From Fidelibacterota bacterium (GTDB taxonomy: Bacteria > Pseudomonadota > Alphaproteobacteria > Rhodospirillales > Rhodospirillaceae), in the NCBI GenBank assembly GCA_947476275.1, contig CANJPQ010000004.1, forward strand, positions 1 through 64,000: a DNA stretch of 64,000 nucleotides, in the 5' to 3' direction. Below the pieces are notes generated by a model, which worked only from the letters and a program-made list of their open reading frames with translations, was not told the DNA's origin and searched no databases. Position numbers and translations under genes: made by a program. Shown here piece by piece: positions 16,780 through 26,001 of this stretch. The first letter of the stretch is position 1; every line of letters starts with the position of its first letter.

Positions 16780-18291
16780 CTAGTTCACGCCCAGGTTCGA
16801 CGTACGACGACCGGAGAAGTCGACGAACAGGTTGCCCGGGTTGCCGGTGATGTGCTGCACGTAGCCACTCGGGAGCGTGCCCGTGATGACCAGGTTGTAG
16901 CCGGCTTCGGCCGCCGTCGCGATGCCAGCGCCAGTTTCGATCTGCTTGGCAGTCAACTGGAGGGTGGAGAGACCCGGCACCGAAGCAGTGGTGAAGGTGC
17001 CCATCACCGCACCAGACGATGAGTTGTAGACCGCGATGACCGGGATGCCTGCGGTCGTACCACCGTTGGTGATGCGCACGTAGGACGCCACGACCGTGTT
17101 GGTCGACGGCAGGACGGAGTTCACCTGGACGGTGAAGCCCGCACGCGAGATTGCGCTCGCTGTTGCGTTGATCGCCGGATAGGTGGTGCCATTCGTCGTC
17201 ACGTTGGCGATATACGTCTCAGCAGTCGTGCCAGCGGCGGCCGCGGTGATGGACGTGGTGCCGTTGAACTCGACCTGGATGTAGTTGGTGCCCGAGTTGG
17301 CCGCCGAGAAGAGCGTCGCGCCGGTCAGGTTGGTCGAGGAGAACGTCGCCGTGCCCGCCAAGGTCGTGTTGGTGAAGAGAGTGCCGTCACCACGAACAAA
17401 GCGAACGTTGGCAACTGCCGGATCCGACAGAGCCGTGCTGGTCACGACCACGCCGAGGTTACCAACCAGATTGGACACGTTGCCCGTGCTGGTCAGGTCG
17501 GAGTAGAACGCGCCGGTTGCCGTGAACGCGATCTGGGTCAGAACGACCGTCAGGCCAGCGGACGCGAGGCCGGAAACGGTCTGGGTGACGTTGGTGTACG
17601 GTGTCGCGCCAACGCCGAGGCTCACAGTCGCGGTGCCCGTGGTGTTGTTAATCAACACGGTGTTCTGCGAGATGATCACCGTCGCCGCCGTCATGGTTTC
17701 GTAGGTGTTGTTCGAGTTGGCCTGTTCGACGACCGAGCCCGTCAAGACAACGGAGGCGCCCACGGTGGCGAGACCGGTAGCGGCGTTGTAAACGAGGCCG
17801 CTGAGGCCGATGCCGCTGAAGGAAGCCGACGAAGTGCCGGTCAAGCAGTTGGTGATCTGGAGCTGCGTCGACAGAACGCCGATGGAGCAACCAGCAGCAG
17901 CGCCGCTCGTGGTGTTGTTGATGGTCGAGGCGCTCTGCGTGTTCACCAGCAGCAGCGCCGCCGGTGAGCTGCTCGCCAGCGTAGTGGAGTCGAAGGTAGC
18001 GCCCGTCGGGACGATCACGATCTTCGGTCCCAGGCCCTGGGTGTAGGAGTTCGTGAAGTTCGCGAAGACGAACTGCGGGCCAATGGTCGTGCTAGCAGAG
18101 TAGCCAGTGCCGCCGAACAGCTGCGCGCCGATCTTAACAGCCGTGAAGCCGGTGGTCGGCTTGTTGTTGCCTGGAATGAAATTCGTGGTGAGGGCTGTGT
18201 AGGCGTTGAAAGTGCCTGCCTGAGCGCCGGCAGTGAGCGTGGTCGAAGCGAGCAGTGCGCCGCCAAGACCCAAAAGGTAGTTATTTCGCAT
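16780..18291 (-). CDS. Thr/Ser/Asn-rich secreted surface protein, S-layer-like (candidate T2SS substrate)
   Basis: 503 residues. A signal peptide (LLGLGGALLASTTLTAGAQA, cleavage near residue 26) is followed by a long chain extremely rich in Thr, Ser, Ala, Gly, Asn and Val and poor in Lys, Arg and His, with alternating hydrophobic residues that suggest beta-strands. Only two cysteines occur (Cys135 and Cys149), probably a disulfide. The protein ends in a basic/aromatic patch, DFSGRRTSNLGVN. Composition, its own promoter, a very strong terminator and monocistronic structure resemble S-layer or other abundant surface proteins. It lies directly beside the T2SS pseudopilin operon. I know no named family; the role is inferred from composition and context. 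Confidence 0.7.
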   Translation of the reverse strand: MRNNYLLGLGGALLASTTLTAGAQAGTFNAYTALTTNFIPGNNKPTTGFTAVKIGAQLFGGTGYSASTTIGPQFVFANFTNSYTQGLGPKIVIVPTGATFDSTTLASSSPAALLLVNTQSASTINNTTSGAAAGCSIGVLSTQLQITNCLTGTSSASFSGIGLSGLVYNAATGLATVGASVVLTGSVVEQANSNNTYETMTAATVIISQNTVLINNTTGTATVSLGVGATPYTNVTQTVSGLASAGLTVVLTQIAFTATGAFYSDLTSTGNVSNLVGNLGVVVTSTALSDPAVANVRFVRGDGTLFTNTTLAGTATFSSTNLTGATLFSAANSGTNYIQVEFNGTTSITAAAAGTTAETYIANVTTNGTTYPAINATASAISRAGFTVQVNSVLPSTNTVVASYVRITNGGTTAGIPVIAVYNSSSGAVMGTFTTASVPGLSTLQLTAKQIETGAGIATAAEAGYNLVITGTLPSGYVQHITGNPGNLFVDFSGRRTSNLGVN

Positions 18292-18368
18292 GTAGTGGGA
18301 TCCCCTTATGGATATGAACTTGAATGCCTGCAGTCAGCAAGCATCCTTGCGCCCGTCAGCGCATCTGC

Positions 18369-18397
18369 ATAACAACCCGTCCATGTTTCAAAGTCAA
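18369..18397 (-). promoter_or_regulatory. Promoter of the Thr-rich secreted protein gene
   Basis: Minus-strand TTGACT and TGTTAT with 17-base spacing (five and four of six consensus positions). Transcription would start near 18362, leaving a leader of about 70 bases. An AAGGGG Shine-Dalgarno lies about ten bases before the ATG. This is the best sigma-70-like match in the intergenic region. Confidence 0.6.
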
Positions 18398-18647
18398 GCC
18401 CTCGGCGGCCGCAAAAAGTGTCTAAGAATAGCCGCCAAGGCTAAGACTTTCTTAGGGATTTCGGCTTCGCGGGCGGTTGGGGCCGAGGCGTGATCCCTGG
18501 CGGCCCAATAGTCGCGGGCGCGCATGCCAGAATCCGCAGCAATGCGATTAAGAAATCGCCAGATTCGCATAGTGCTATTGTTTTTCCACAGCTTTTTTGA
18601 ATAAATGCGCCTCAGTTCCGCGATGCGGATTCATGCGAGGTCTCCCT
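18398..18647. other. Intergenic region between divergent genes with a nested inverted repeat
   Basis: No gene is supported here. At 18422-18455 there is a nested inverted repeat: CTAAGAA (18422-18428) pairs with TTCTTAG (18449-18455), and TAGCC pairs with GGCTA inside it. It lies about 25 bases upstream of the -35 of the secreted-protein promoter, a possible activator or operator position. The rest is AT-richer than its surroundings towards 18580-18600 and probably holds the promoter of the small plus-strand gene, but no clear -35/-10 pair was found for it. Confidence 0.45.
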
Positions 18648-18986
18648 ATGCCCAAGCTTTTGTTGCCCTTTTCACTGATCTTTGCCGGTATCCTTGCCGT
18701 CCCTGTCGCATCCGCGGCGACCTACGAGGCCCACGTCGAGAAGGGGAATACGGTCGTTATCATCGGCAAGACGAAGAAGGCTGAGCCTATGCGCTGCGCG
18801 ACCAGGGTTCTGTTCGAGTACACGGACCCGAAGGAGCCGGGAAAGCGTCAGACGGGTGTCCAGATATGCCAAGCTGGGAGGGTCATCCCCGGCAAGCCCA
18901 CGGAAATGTGCCGGATGGACTATCCCGTGGTGGACATCACCTTGAAAACCAAGGTGGAGGTCGTGAAGGATTGTTTCCCGAGCTAG
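18648..18986 (+). CDS. Small secreted protein with four cysteines, function unknown
   Basis: 112 residues from the ATG at 18648, which has GAGG eight bases upstream; open frame extends further up (to TTG 18597) but without a signal. The signal peptide LLLPFSLIFAGILAVPVASA is cleaved near residue 23. The mature part is about 90 residues with four cysteines (MRCATRV, QICQAG, EMCRMD, KDCFPS), which would allow two disulfides in the periplasm or outside. It is divergent from the Thr-rich protein gene. Its stop overlaps the stop of the convergent TPR-glycosyltransferase gene. No family recognised. Confidence 0.68.
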   Translation: MPKLLLPFSLIFAGILAVPVASAATYEAHVEKGNTVVIIGKTKKAEPMRCATRVLFEYTDPKEPGKRQTGVQICQAGRVIPGKPTEMCRMDYPVVDITLKTKVEVVKDCFPS

Positions 18987-20617
18987 GTTCTTCCGGGCGC
19001 GCAGTTTAAGGCGACGCCTGTCACGACGGAGAGTGCGTCGCGGACTGCCGCGAGCGAGTCCGACCAATCGCCTCTATCGCCACCCGCGCGAAAAATGCGT
19101 ACGGCCGGGTACCAGGGTGACTGCGTGCCATTCTCGAACCAGTACCACAGTCGTGCCCGCGCTGGCGGCACAAGAACCCAGGTCGGCACGCCGAGCGCGC
19201 CGGCCAAATGGGCAGTGGTGTTGCTCACCGTGACGACGAGATCGAGTGCCGCGATATAAGCGGCCAGCGCGTCGAGATCGCCGAACCTGTCGAATGCCGC
19301 GGTCTCGTGCAACACGGCGCCATTCGGCAATTGATCGATCTCCTCGCGCGTATCGCCATATTGCAGATTGAAGAACGCCGCCTGTGGGTCGCGCAGGTGG
19401 GGTATGAAATCCGCCAGCCGCAGGCTTTTTGCCGCGCCGTAGATCGGGTTGGCGCTTCGCCATGAAAGTCCGACCAATAGCGGCTTCGTATCGGCTTGTG
19501 CGCGCAAGTCATCGCGGAAGTTTGCAGTACGGTTGCGATCCGCCGCGAGATATATGCGGCGACTAGGAAAATCGGAAAGCGCGCGCCGCCGCCACCGTCC
19601 GAGATCCAACAGAGGCGAATGGAAATCGCACGGGCCGATATCCGGTGCCGGTGCGCTTGGTACGTAAGCGACTACCCGCGCTGCTGGGAACGAGCGCGCG
19701 AACAGCGGCGCGAGCCGCGGCTCGCAGCCGATCACGCACGCGCGCGCGGCGGCGACAATCTCCGGAACGATGCCTGCATAGAGGATGGCGTCGCCGACGC
19801 CCTGATCGTTCCAAACGAAAATATCTTTCCCGCGCAGATCTTCGCCCTGCCACTGCGGCCACGGCCACCTCACCGGCGGTGCGCGATAGGGATTTTCAGG
19901 ATCGGCGTTGCGCAGCGCATAGCCATCCCAACCGGCCGCGAGCTCGCCGCGCGCTAGGCGCGCCAGGCCGAGATTCACGCGTGGCGTGACGTAGGTTTCA
20001 CCGCCCGCCGCCGCGCTCTGCTCGAAGGCCGCGATCGCCTCGCGGCTTGCGCCGACCGCATTGAGATAGGAGCCGAGATCGTTGAGCGCCTGCGGCCAGC
20101 CTGGCTGCAGCGCAATTGCATCGCGCATGTATCCGATCGCGGCGGTGAAGTCCCCGGCGGCTGCGGCCTCGCCACCGCGGCCGAAGGGCGCGCGCGGATC
20201 TTGCGGGCAGGCGGCGGCCATACGCGCAAAGGCCGCAGCAGCTTCGTCGCGGCGGTTGTACTTACGCAAAAGCAGCGCGGCATTGAGATGTGCGTCGGCG
20301 TAATTCGCGCGTAAGCCGATCGCAAGCTCATACCCGGCAAGTGCCTCGTCGCGACGTTTGAGTGCGGCGAGCGTATTCGCGCGATTGAAGTGCGTTTCGG
20401 GAGACTCGATGCCGGATGCGATCGCACGGTCGAACAGCGCAAGCGCCTCTTCCCGCCGCCCCTCGGCATCGGCAATCACGCCCAAGAGATTCAGGGCATC
20501 CGCGTTTGCCGGATCATCGCGCAGCACGTGCGTGTAGACGGCGGCGGCATCGGCGATGCGCCCCGCTTGATGCAACGCGACAGCTCTTTCTAGAAGTTCG
20601 CGTGCATCGGAGATCAT
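18983..20617 (-). CDS. TPR-glycosyltransferase (FlmG/GT-B heptosyltransferase-like), copy 1
   Basis: 544 residues. TPR repeats cover about 1-215 (VYTHVLRDDPANADALNLLG). The GT-B-like domain covers about 235-544 with FVWNDQGVGDAILYAGIVP, LLVGLSWRSANP, FFNLQYGDTREEI and VVTVSNTTAHLAGALGVPTWV. The conserved Ser-Asn-Thr-(Thr)-His block followed by Gly-Ala and a Pro-Trp strand is the nucleotide-sugar site shared by all paralogues in this locus. Caulobacter FlmG, with this architecture, transfers pseudaminic acid to flagellin; the acceptor here is unknown. Last gene of the cluster; its start overlaps the stop of the next copy upstream (ATGA). Confidence 0.8.
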   Translation of the reverse strand: MISDARELLERAVALHQAGRIADAAAVYTHVLRDDPANADALNLLGVIADAEGRREEALALFDRAIASGIESPETHFNRANTLAALKRRDEALAGYELAIGLRANYADAHLNAALLLRKYNRRDEAAAAFARMAAACPQDPRAPFGRGGEAAAAGDFTAAIGYMRDAIALQPGWPQALNDLGSYLNAVGASREAIAAFEQSAAAGGETYVTPRVNLGLARLARGELAAGWDGYALRNADPENPYRAPPVRWPWPQWQGEDLRGKDIFVWNDQGVGDAILYAGIVPEIVAAARACVIGCEPRLAPLFARSFPAARVVAYVPSAPAPDIGPCDFHSPLLDLGRWRRRALSDFPSRRIYLAADRNRTANFRDDLRAQADTKPLLVGLSWRSANPIYGAAKSLRLADFIPHLRDPQAAFFNLQYGDTREEIDQLPNGAVLHETAAFDRFGDLDALAAYIAALDLVVTVSNTTAHLAGALGVPTWVLVPPARARLWYWFENGTQSPWYPAVRIFRAGGDRGDWSDSLAAVRDALSVVTGVALNCAPGRT

Positions 20618-22659
20618 GAAAACTTCCCTGCGGCCCAGGCGCCCAATTCGCCCGCGAGGCGCGCATCAATATCTTTCGCCCAGGCGGAGATCGGCTCGCC
20701 GGCGCTCTGCCGGAACAAGCGTGCCGACGGATACCATGGGTTATCGCTGCGCTCCGTCAGCCAATACCACAGCACACCTCTCGCATAGGGCAGCAGGACC
20801 CACACCGGTACGTTCTGCGCACCGGCGGTGTGGACTGTCGTGTTGGACGTGGAGATCACGAGATCCATCGCCGCCACCTGCGCAAACGCCGCATCCATGT
20901 CCTTCAGCGGATCGACCTCCGTGTCCTGGATTACATCGATCCCGAGCTGCTCCCTCACGGCGGCGAGATCGTCTCTGCAATCGCCATACTGGAGATTCAC
21001 GAAAGTGATTCCAGGTACCTTCAGGATCGATACGAGATCGACGAGGCGCAGACTCTTCGCAGTGCCGGTGCGCTTGGACTTGCTGCGCCACGAGATTCCG
21101 ACAAGCAGGTTGCCGGGAGTTTTTCCCAGATAACGACCGCGCAATGCTTCGACCTTGGCGGCATCCGGCTTCAAGTAGCCGACGTGCTTCGGGAAGCGCG
21201 CAAGGCTTTGCCGCAGGTGCTCGCCGAGGCTCGGCATCGCAATCTGGAAGTCGGGTTTCAAATCCTGAATCATCTTCGCGGTTTCGCTGGGGGCGAACAC
21301 TTTCGCGCCCGGGAAAGAGCGCGCAAAGATCGGCACCAGGCGATCGGAGCATTCGATCAAGCAACTCTGGGCGGTTCCGATCACGTCGCCGAGCATGCTG
21401 GCGTAGAGGATCTCATCGCCGATGCCCTGCTCGCTCCACACGAGCAACGAGCGGCCGCCAAGCGGCTCGCCCTTCCAATACGGCGGCGGCTCGGCGCGAC
21501 GCGTGAGCGTTTCCTTGGGGACGTCGAACCGCCGGTTGTAGTCGTCCCAGCCGCCTTCGAATTGACCGACGAGAAGCCGAATAATGCCGCGATAGAATCG
21601 CGTCGGCGCGTCGTTCGGCTTCAACGCCAGAGCCTTGTCGAACTGGGACAGGCTTGCCGCGAACCAACCGCGCTCAACGAACACCGCCGCGATATTCGCA
21701 TAGGCTTGGGTCAGCGTTGGGTCGAGGTCGAGCGCGGCTTCCAGCAGCTCCAGTGCGCCGTCATGATCGTCCTGGTCTTTCAGGATCAGCGCCAGGTTCA
21801 CGTAAGCCCGCACGAACGTGGGATGCGCCGCAATCAACGCGGTCAGCCGCCGCCGTGCTTCATCCTGCGCGCTGATCTTCGTCAGCGAGTCCGCAAGATT
21901 GAAATGCAGGTCCGGGTCGTCGGGCCGCAAGGCGACGGCGCTGCGCTGGGCCGCGACCGCTTCCGCGAGGCGGCCTTCGAGCTTCAGCCACTCGCCGAGA
22001 TTGCTGAACGCTTCGGGCCAGTCCGGGTTGATCTTCAACGCCACGCGCAGATGATCGATGGCATCGCGTCGCCGGCCGCGCCGTGCCAGCAGATTGGCCA
22101 GGGCGAAACGCACGTACGGATTGTTCGGCGCGAGCTGAAGGGCGCGATCGTAGGACGCCCGCGCCGCATCTAACTCGGTCTCGGTGATTGCTGCTTCCGC
22201 CAATTGATCGCCAAGGCCGTGGTGCGCGCGGGCATCGCTCGGACACGCTGCGGCCATGCGCGCGAATGCAGCGCGCGTTTCCTCGCCGCGGCCGAGCTTG
22301 CGCCGCAGCAGTGCTGCGTTGAGATGGGCATCCGCGTAAGTGGCGCGCGCTGCTATCGCGCGCTGATATCCAGCGAGCGCGTCGTCGTATCGTGCAAGCC
22401 CGGCAAGCGTGTTGGCGCGATTGAAATGTGCCTCCGGGAAGGCCGCTCGAGCCGCGATGGCCCGATCGAACAACGCGATCGCCTCTTCGCGCCGGCCATG
22501 GGCGTCGAGGATGACCGCCTTGAGATTGAGCGCGTCGGCGTTTTTGGGCTCCTTCGATAGCACGCGATCGTACAGCGTCGCGGCGTCGGCGAGCCGCCCT
22601 GCCTGATGCAGGGCTACGGCTTCGACCAGGACCTTGTGCGTATCAGCCATGACGGCCAC
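20614..22659 (-). CDS. TPR-glycosyltransferase, copy 2 (long TPR array)
   Basis: 681 residues; the ATG at 22650 is an alternative start. It has the longest TPR array of the single-domain copies, roughly ten repeats over 1-370 (for example LYDRVLSKEPKNADALNLKA). The transferase domain is about 385-681 with LLVWSEQGIGDEILYASMLGDV, LLVGISWRSKSKRTGTAKSLRL, FVNLQYGDCRDDL and ISTSNTTVHTAGAQNVPVWVLLP. Nearly the same first 130 residues are found in copy 1, so the two arose by duplication. A longer TPR groove suggests a different or larger protein partner. Confidence 0.8.
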   Translation of the reverse strand: MAVMADTHKVLVEAVALHQAGRLADAATLYDRVLSKEPKNADALNLKAVILDAHGRREEAIALFDRAIAARAAFPEAHFNRANTLAGLARYDDALAGYQRAIAARATYADAHLNAALLRRKLGRGEETRAAFARMAAACPSDARAHHGLGDQLAEAAITETELDAARASYDRALQLAPNNPYVRFALANLLARRGRRRDAIDHLRVALKINPDWPEAFSNLGEWLKLEGRLAEAVAAQRSAVALRPDDPDLHFNLADSLTKISAQDEARRRLTALIAAHPTFVRAYVNLALILKDQDDHDGALELLEAALDLDPTLTQAYANIAAVFVERGWFAASLSQFDKALALKPNDAPTRFYRGIIRLLVGQFEGGWDDYNRRFDVPKETLTRRAEPPPYWKGEPLGGRSLLVWSEQGIGDEILYASMLGDVIGTAQSCLIECSDRLVPIFARSFPGAKVFAPSETAKMIQDLKPDFQIAMPSLGEHLRQSLARFPKHVGYLKPDAAKVEALRGRYLGKTPGNLLVGISWRSKSKRTGTAKSLRLVDLVSILKVPGITFVNLQYGDCRDDLAAVREQLGIDVIQDTEVDPLKDMDAAFAQVAAMDLVISTSNTTVHTAGAQNVPVWVLLPYARGVLWYWLTERSDNPWYPSARLFRQSAGEPISAWAKDIDARLAGELGAWAAGKFS

Positions 22660-24289
22660 GCGTGCGCCATGCGGCGAAATCGGCTGCGACGCGCGGGATC
22701 ACATCATCCGCCCAGCTCATCTTCGCCGCGCCACGGTCTTGTCGGTACAACCGTGCCGACGGATACCACGGGCTGTCGGTGCGGCCGGCGAACCAGTACC
22801 ACAACAGACCCTTCGCGAACGGCAGTATTACCCACACCGGGATATTCTGCGCGCCGGCAGTATGCACGGTGGTGTTGGATATCGAGATCACCAAGTCCAT
22901 CGCCGCCACCTGCGCGGCGTACGCATCCATGTCCTTCAGCTGATCCACGTCGCCGTCGTCGATCACGTCGACTCCGAGGGACTGCTTCACATCGGCAAGG
23001 TCCGCGGCGCAATCGCCGTATTGCAAGCTCACGAAGGTCACCCCCGCCGTCTTCAACACCGGCGCGAAGTCGAGGAGCCGCAAGCTCTTGCCTGGCACCT
23101 GTCTGCTGCGCCAGGAAATGCCGACCAGCGCATTGCCCGGCGCGCGCGCGAGATACTTTTCGCGCAGTTCGGCCGTCGTGGCAGCATCGGCCTTGAGATA
23201 GCCAGCGTGCTTGGGAAAGCTTTCCATGGTGGGCCGCAGATATTGGCCCAGGCTCGCTGCTGAAATCTGCACATCGACCGACGAGGCGGGCGAGATGCGG
23301 GTTTCATAGCTTTCGTAGGCGAGCACCTGCGCAGTCGGGAACGAGCGCGCGAAGATTGGCGCCATGCGCTTGGAGCACTCGATCACGCAGTGCTTGGCGC
23401 GCGCGACGATGTCGGGCACCGCGTTGGCGTGCATGATCTCGTCGCCGGGGGATTGTTCGGTCCACACCAGGATCCGCCGGTCGCTCAGATCGCTCCCGTC
23501 CCAATACGCCGGCGGGCGGTTCCGGCGCGGGCCGGTCTCGCCCGGATTGTCGAAGCGCTGCTCGTATGCGGCCCACCCGCGTGGCAGATCGCCGCGATAG
23601 AGAAGAGCCGCGGCGTGGTCGATCTGCAGTGACTTGTCGCCGGGGCAAACCTGAAGTCCACGCTCCACTACCGCTGCCGCGGCATGCAGGCGTCCGGTCT
23701 CGCGCAAGGTTGCGGCGATATTCCGATACGCCATCGCGAGCGTTGGCAGGATAACGAGCGCGCGGTCGTAGTGCCGCATCGCCTCGTCGTAGCGTTGCTG
23801 TGCTTTGTAAAGATTGCCAAGATTCAGATGCGCGGCCACGTCGTTTGGATCGATGCGGACACATGCTTCGTAAGCCGCCCTTGCGCCGGCAGCGTCGCCT
23901 TGGAGGTCGAGCGCGTGTCCGAGTTGGAACTGCGCGCGCCCATCGCCAGCATCCATGGCGACGGCGGCGCGATAACAGTCTGTTGCGGCCGCCGCATCGC
24001 CCCGCGCTAGTTGCGCTAAGCCGAGATCGACGTGCAAGGGCGCAGTGACTGGGCCGAATTTCATGGCCCGGGTGAGCAGCTCAAGCCCCTCGTCCGCCGC
24101 CGCCATGCGCGTTCGGATCGCGCCGAGCATGTGAAGTGCCGCCGCATTCTTGGCTTCACGCCGCAGTATCTCGCGGCAGATCGCCTCGGCTTCGGGCAGG
24201 CGACCCGATGCGGCAAGCTTTGAGGCCTGTGCCAAAGCCTGCGAAATCTGCGCGGCGGTTTGAATAAGCGGCGGGCGGGCGGCGCACAT
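22643..24289 (-). CDS. TPR-glycosyltransferase, copy 3
   Basis: 548 residues. TPRs cover about 25-215 (LGNLYKAQQRYDEAMRHYDRAL). The transferase domain covers about 240-548: ILVWTEQSPGDEIMHANAVP, ALVGISWRSRQVPGKSLRL, FVSLQYGDCAADL and ISISNTTVHTAGAQNIPVWV, with LLWYWFAGRTDSPWYPS near the end. The transferase domain is close to that of copy 2. It overlaps the start region of copy 2 by 17 bases and follows copy 4 by seven, so all belong to one transcript. Confidence 0.8.
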   Translation of the reverse strand: MCAARPPLIQTAAQISQALAQASKLAASGRLPEAEAICREILRREAKNAAALHMLGAIRTRMAAADEGLELLTRAMKFGPVTAPLHVDLGLAQLARGDAAAATDCYRAAVAMDAGDGRAQFQLGHALDLQGDAAGARAAYEACVRIDPNDVAAHLNLGNLYKAQQRYDEAMRHYDRALVILPTLAMAYRNIAATLRETGRLHAAAAVVERGLQVCPGDKSLQIDHAAALLYRGDLPRGWAAYEQRFDNPGETGPRRNRPPAYWDGSDLSDRRILVWTEQSPGDEIMHANAVPDIVARAKHCVIECSKRMAPIFARSFPTAQVLAYESYETRISPASSVDVQISAASLGQYLRPTMESFPKHAGYLKADAATTAELREKYLARAPGNALVGISWRSRQVPGKSLRLLDFAPVLKTAGVTFVSLQYGDCAADLADVKQSLGVDVIDDGDVDQLKDMDAYAAQVAAMDLVISISNTTVHTAGAQNIPVWVILPFAKGLLWYWFAGRTDSPWYPSARLYRQDRGAAKMSWADDVIPRVAADFAAWRTRGRHG

Positions 24290-24296
24290 GATCGCG

Positions 24297-25991
24297 CTAC
24301 GCTCCCGCCGTGCGAGCGGCGAAGTCCGTTCCGAGCAGGGACGCGGTCTCCGCGATAACGCTGCTGCCCTCGCCGGTATCGCGCATCAATCGCATCCGCG
24401 GATACCACGGGCTGTCGTGGCGCTTGTCGAACCAGTGCCACAGCGCGCCGACACCCGACCGAACGACAGTCCACGTCGGGATGTTGAGTGCGCCTGCCAT
24501 GTGGGCCGTAGCATTGCTGGTGGTCACGACCGTATCCATCGCGCTCACCTGGGCTGCGAACGCGTCGAGGTCGGTCAGCGGATCGACGGCGGGGTCGGAG
24601 ATGATCTTGATGCCGAATGCCGCTTCCACCGCTGCAATCTCCGCCTTGCAGTCGCCGTACTGCAGGCTGACCCACGTGATGTCGGGCAGTTTGAGCAACG
24701 GCGCCCAGTCCATCAGCGGAACGGACTTGGCGGCGTTCATCTTGGCATTCGCAGACGTGCGCCAAGCAAGGCCGATGACCGTCCGTCCGTCGCGCCGATA
24801 GGCGGCGCGCATCTGCGCTGTGCGCTCCGGGTCCGCGCGCAAGTAGCCCGCGTGATTCGGAAACGCTTTGAAGTCCCGCCGGAACTGGCGCGCCGTGTCC
24901 GCGAGCGCGACCTGCGCCGCATAGGGCTCGCGGAATCGCGGGTGCGGCGGATCGGTTCGTGGGAAAAATGAGGCGCCGGGGAAAGATCGCGCAAATAGCG
25001 CGACGAGGCGCGGCTCGCATTCGACCGTAAGCTTGACGTTTTGCGCAAGGATGTCGGGGATCAGATTGGCGAACATGATCTCTTCACCGACGCCTTGGTC
25101 CGTCCAGGCGAACAAGTGTTGGCCCGGGACGACATCGCCGGTAAGGCGCGGCGCCATGAACATGCGCTGACCCAGGAAGCCCACGTCGCGGCGGTGTCGC
25201 GCCGCGTAGAGGCTCCAACCTTCGGCCAGTTGGCCGGTTTTCAACAGCGCGGTCGCGAGGCTGTAGCGGCTGATCGCGTCTTCAGGCTGAAGTTCGACCG
25301 CCGCCCGTAACTGTTCGATGGCGCCTTCCGAGCGTCCCGCGCGGTCCAACATCACACCCAAGTGTTCGCGGCTGGAGCGGTCGCTCGGATCGATTTGAAG
25401 CGCCAGCCGAAAATGCTTCTCCGCTTCGGCGATATTCGCGGCCTGCATCATCAGCACGCCGATCAAGCGAATCGCGCCGACCCGGCGCGGCTCATGACGT
25501 AAGGCTTCTTGGGCTTTCTCAAGCGCGGCATCGGGCTGGCCGAGATCCCGCAGCGCATAAGCCATCGCTTCGAGCGCATCGCCCCAGCCCGGACGCAGCG
25601 TGAGCGCCTGAGTAAACGCCTCGCGCGCAGCGGCCGGCGCGCCGAGCGCCTGGTGACAATGGCCGGTCAGGACAAGCGCTTCGGCCGACGCGGGGTTGAG
25701 TTCGAGGGCTCTGCTCAGTGCTTTGAGCGCATCGGCCGCGCGGCCGACTCGCCACAGCGAAGACCCGAGATTTACCCAGACTTCGAAGTTGGTGACCGCA
25801 GGCGTTGCCGCGCGCTCGAACAGCTCCACCGCATCGCCGATCTGGCCTTGCTGGAATGCGATCGTTCCGGCGAGGTGCAACGCGTCGCTGTTGTTCGGTT
25901 CTTCCGCCAGTCCCGCGCGATAGCCCGTCAGCGCTTCCGGCAGTTTGCCGGCGCGATGAAGTGCCATCGCTCGTTCAAAGTGCGGGTTCAT
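24297..25991 (-). CDS. TPR-glycosyltransferase, copy 4
   Basis: 564 residues from the ATG at 25991; the frame is open to 26051, but that extension overlaps the GT8-like gene. TPRs cover 1-235 (GYRAGLAEEPNNSDALHLAG). The transferase domain covers about 255-564 with LFAWTDQGVGEEIMFANLIPDI, VIGLAWRTSANAKMNAAKSV, WVSLQYGDCKAEI and VTTSNATAHMAGALNIPTW. The Ser-Asn-Ala-Thr-Ala-His variant replaces Ser-Asn-Thr-Thr-Val-His, and WHWFDKRHDSPWYPR replaces the usual Tyr-Trp block, so it is the more divergent member. Eleven bases separate it from the GT8-like gene. Confidence 0.8.
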   Translation of the reverse strand: MNPHFERAMALHRAGKLPEALTGYRAGLAEEPNNSDALHLAGTIAFQQGQIGDAVELFERAATPAVTNFEVWVNLGSSLWRVGRAADALKALSRALELNPASAEALVLTGHCHQALGAPAAAREAFTQALTLRPGWGDALEAMAYALRDLGQPDAALEKAQEALRHEPRRVGAIRLIGVLMMQAANIAEAEKHFRLALQIDPSDRSSREHLGVMLDRAGRSEGAIEQLRAAVELQPEDAISRYSLATALLKTGQLAEGWSLYAARHRRDVGFLGQRMFMAPRLTGDVVPGQHLFAWTDQGVGEEIMFANLIPDILAQNVKLTVECEPRLVALFARSFPGASFFPRTDPPHPRFREPYAAQVALADTARQFRRDFKAFPNHAGYLRADPERTAQMRAAYRRDGRTVIGLAWRTSANAKMNAAKSVPLMDWAPLLKLPDITWVSLQYGDCKAEIAAVEAAFGIKIISDPAVDPLTDLDAFAAQVSAMDTVVTTSNATAHMAGALNIPTWTVVRSGVGALWHWFDKRHDSPWYPRMRLMRDTGEGSSVIAETASLLGTDFAARTAGA

Positions 25992-26001
25992 CGATGGACA
26001 T

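Noticed and set aside
20830-22173. Plus-strand 447-residue open frame inside the TPR-glycosyltransferase run
   Set aside because: Antisense to copy 2, with low-complexity Arg/His-rich translation and no Shine-Dalgarno.
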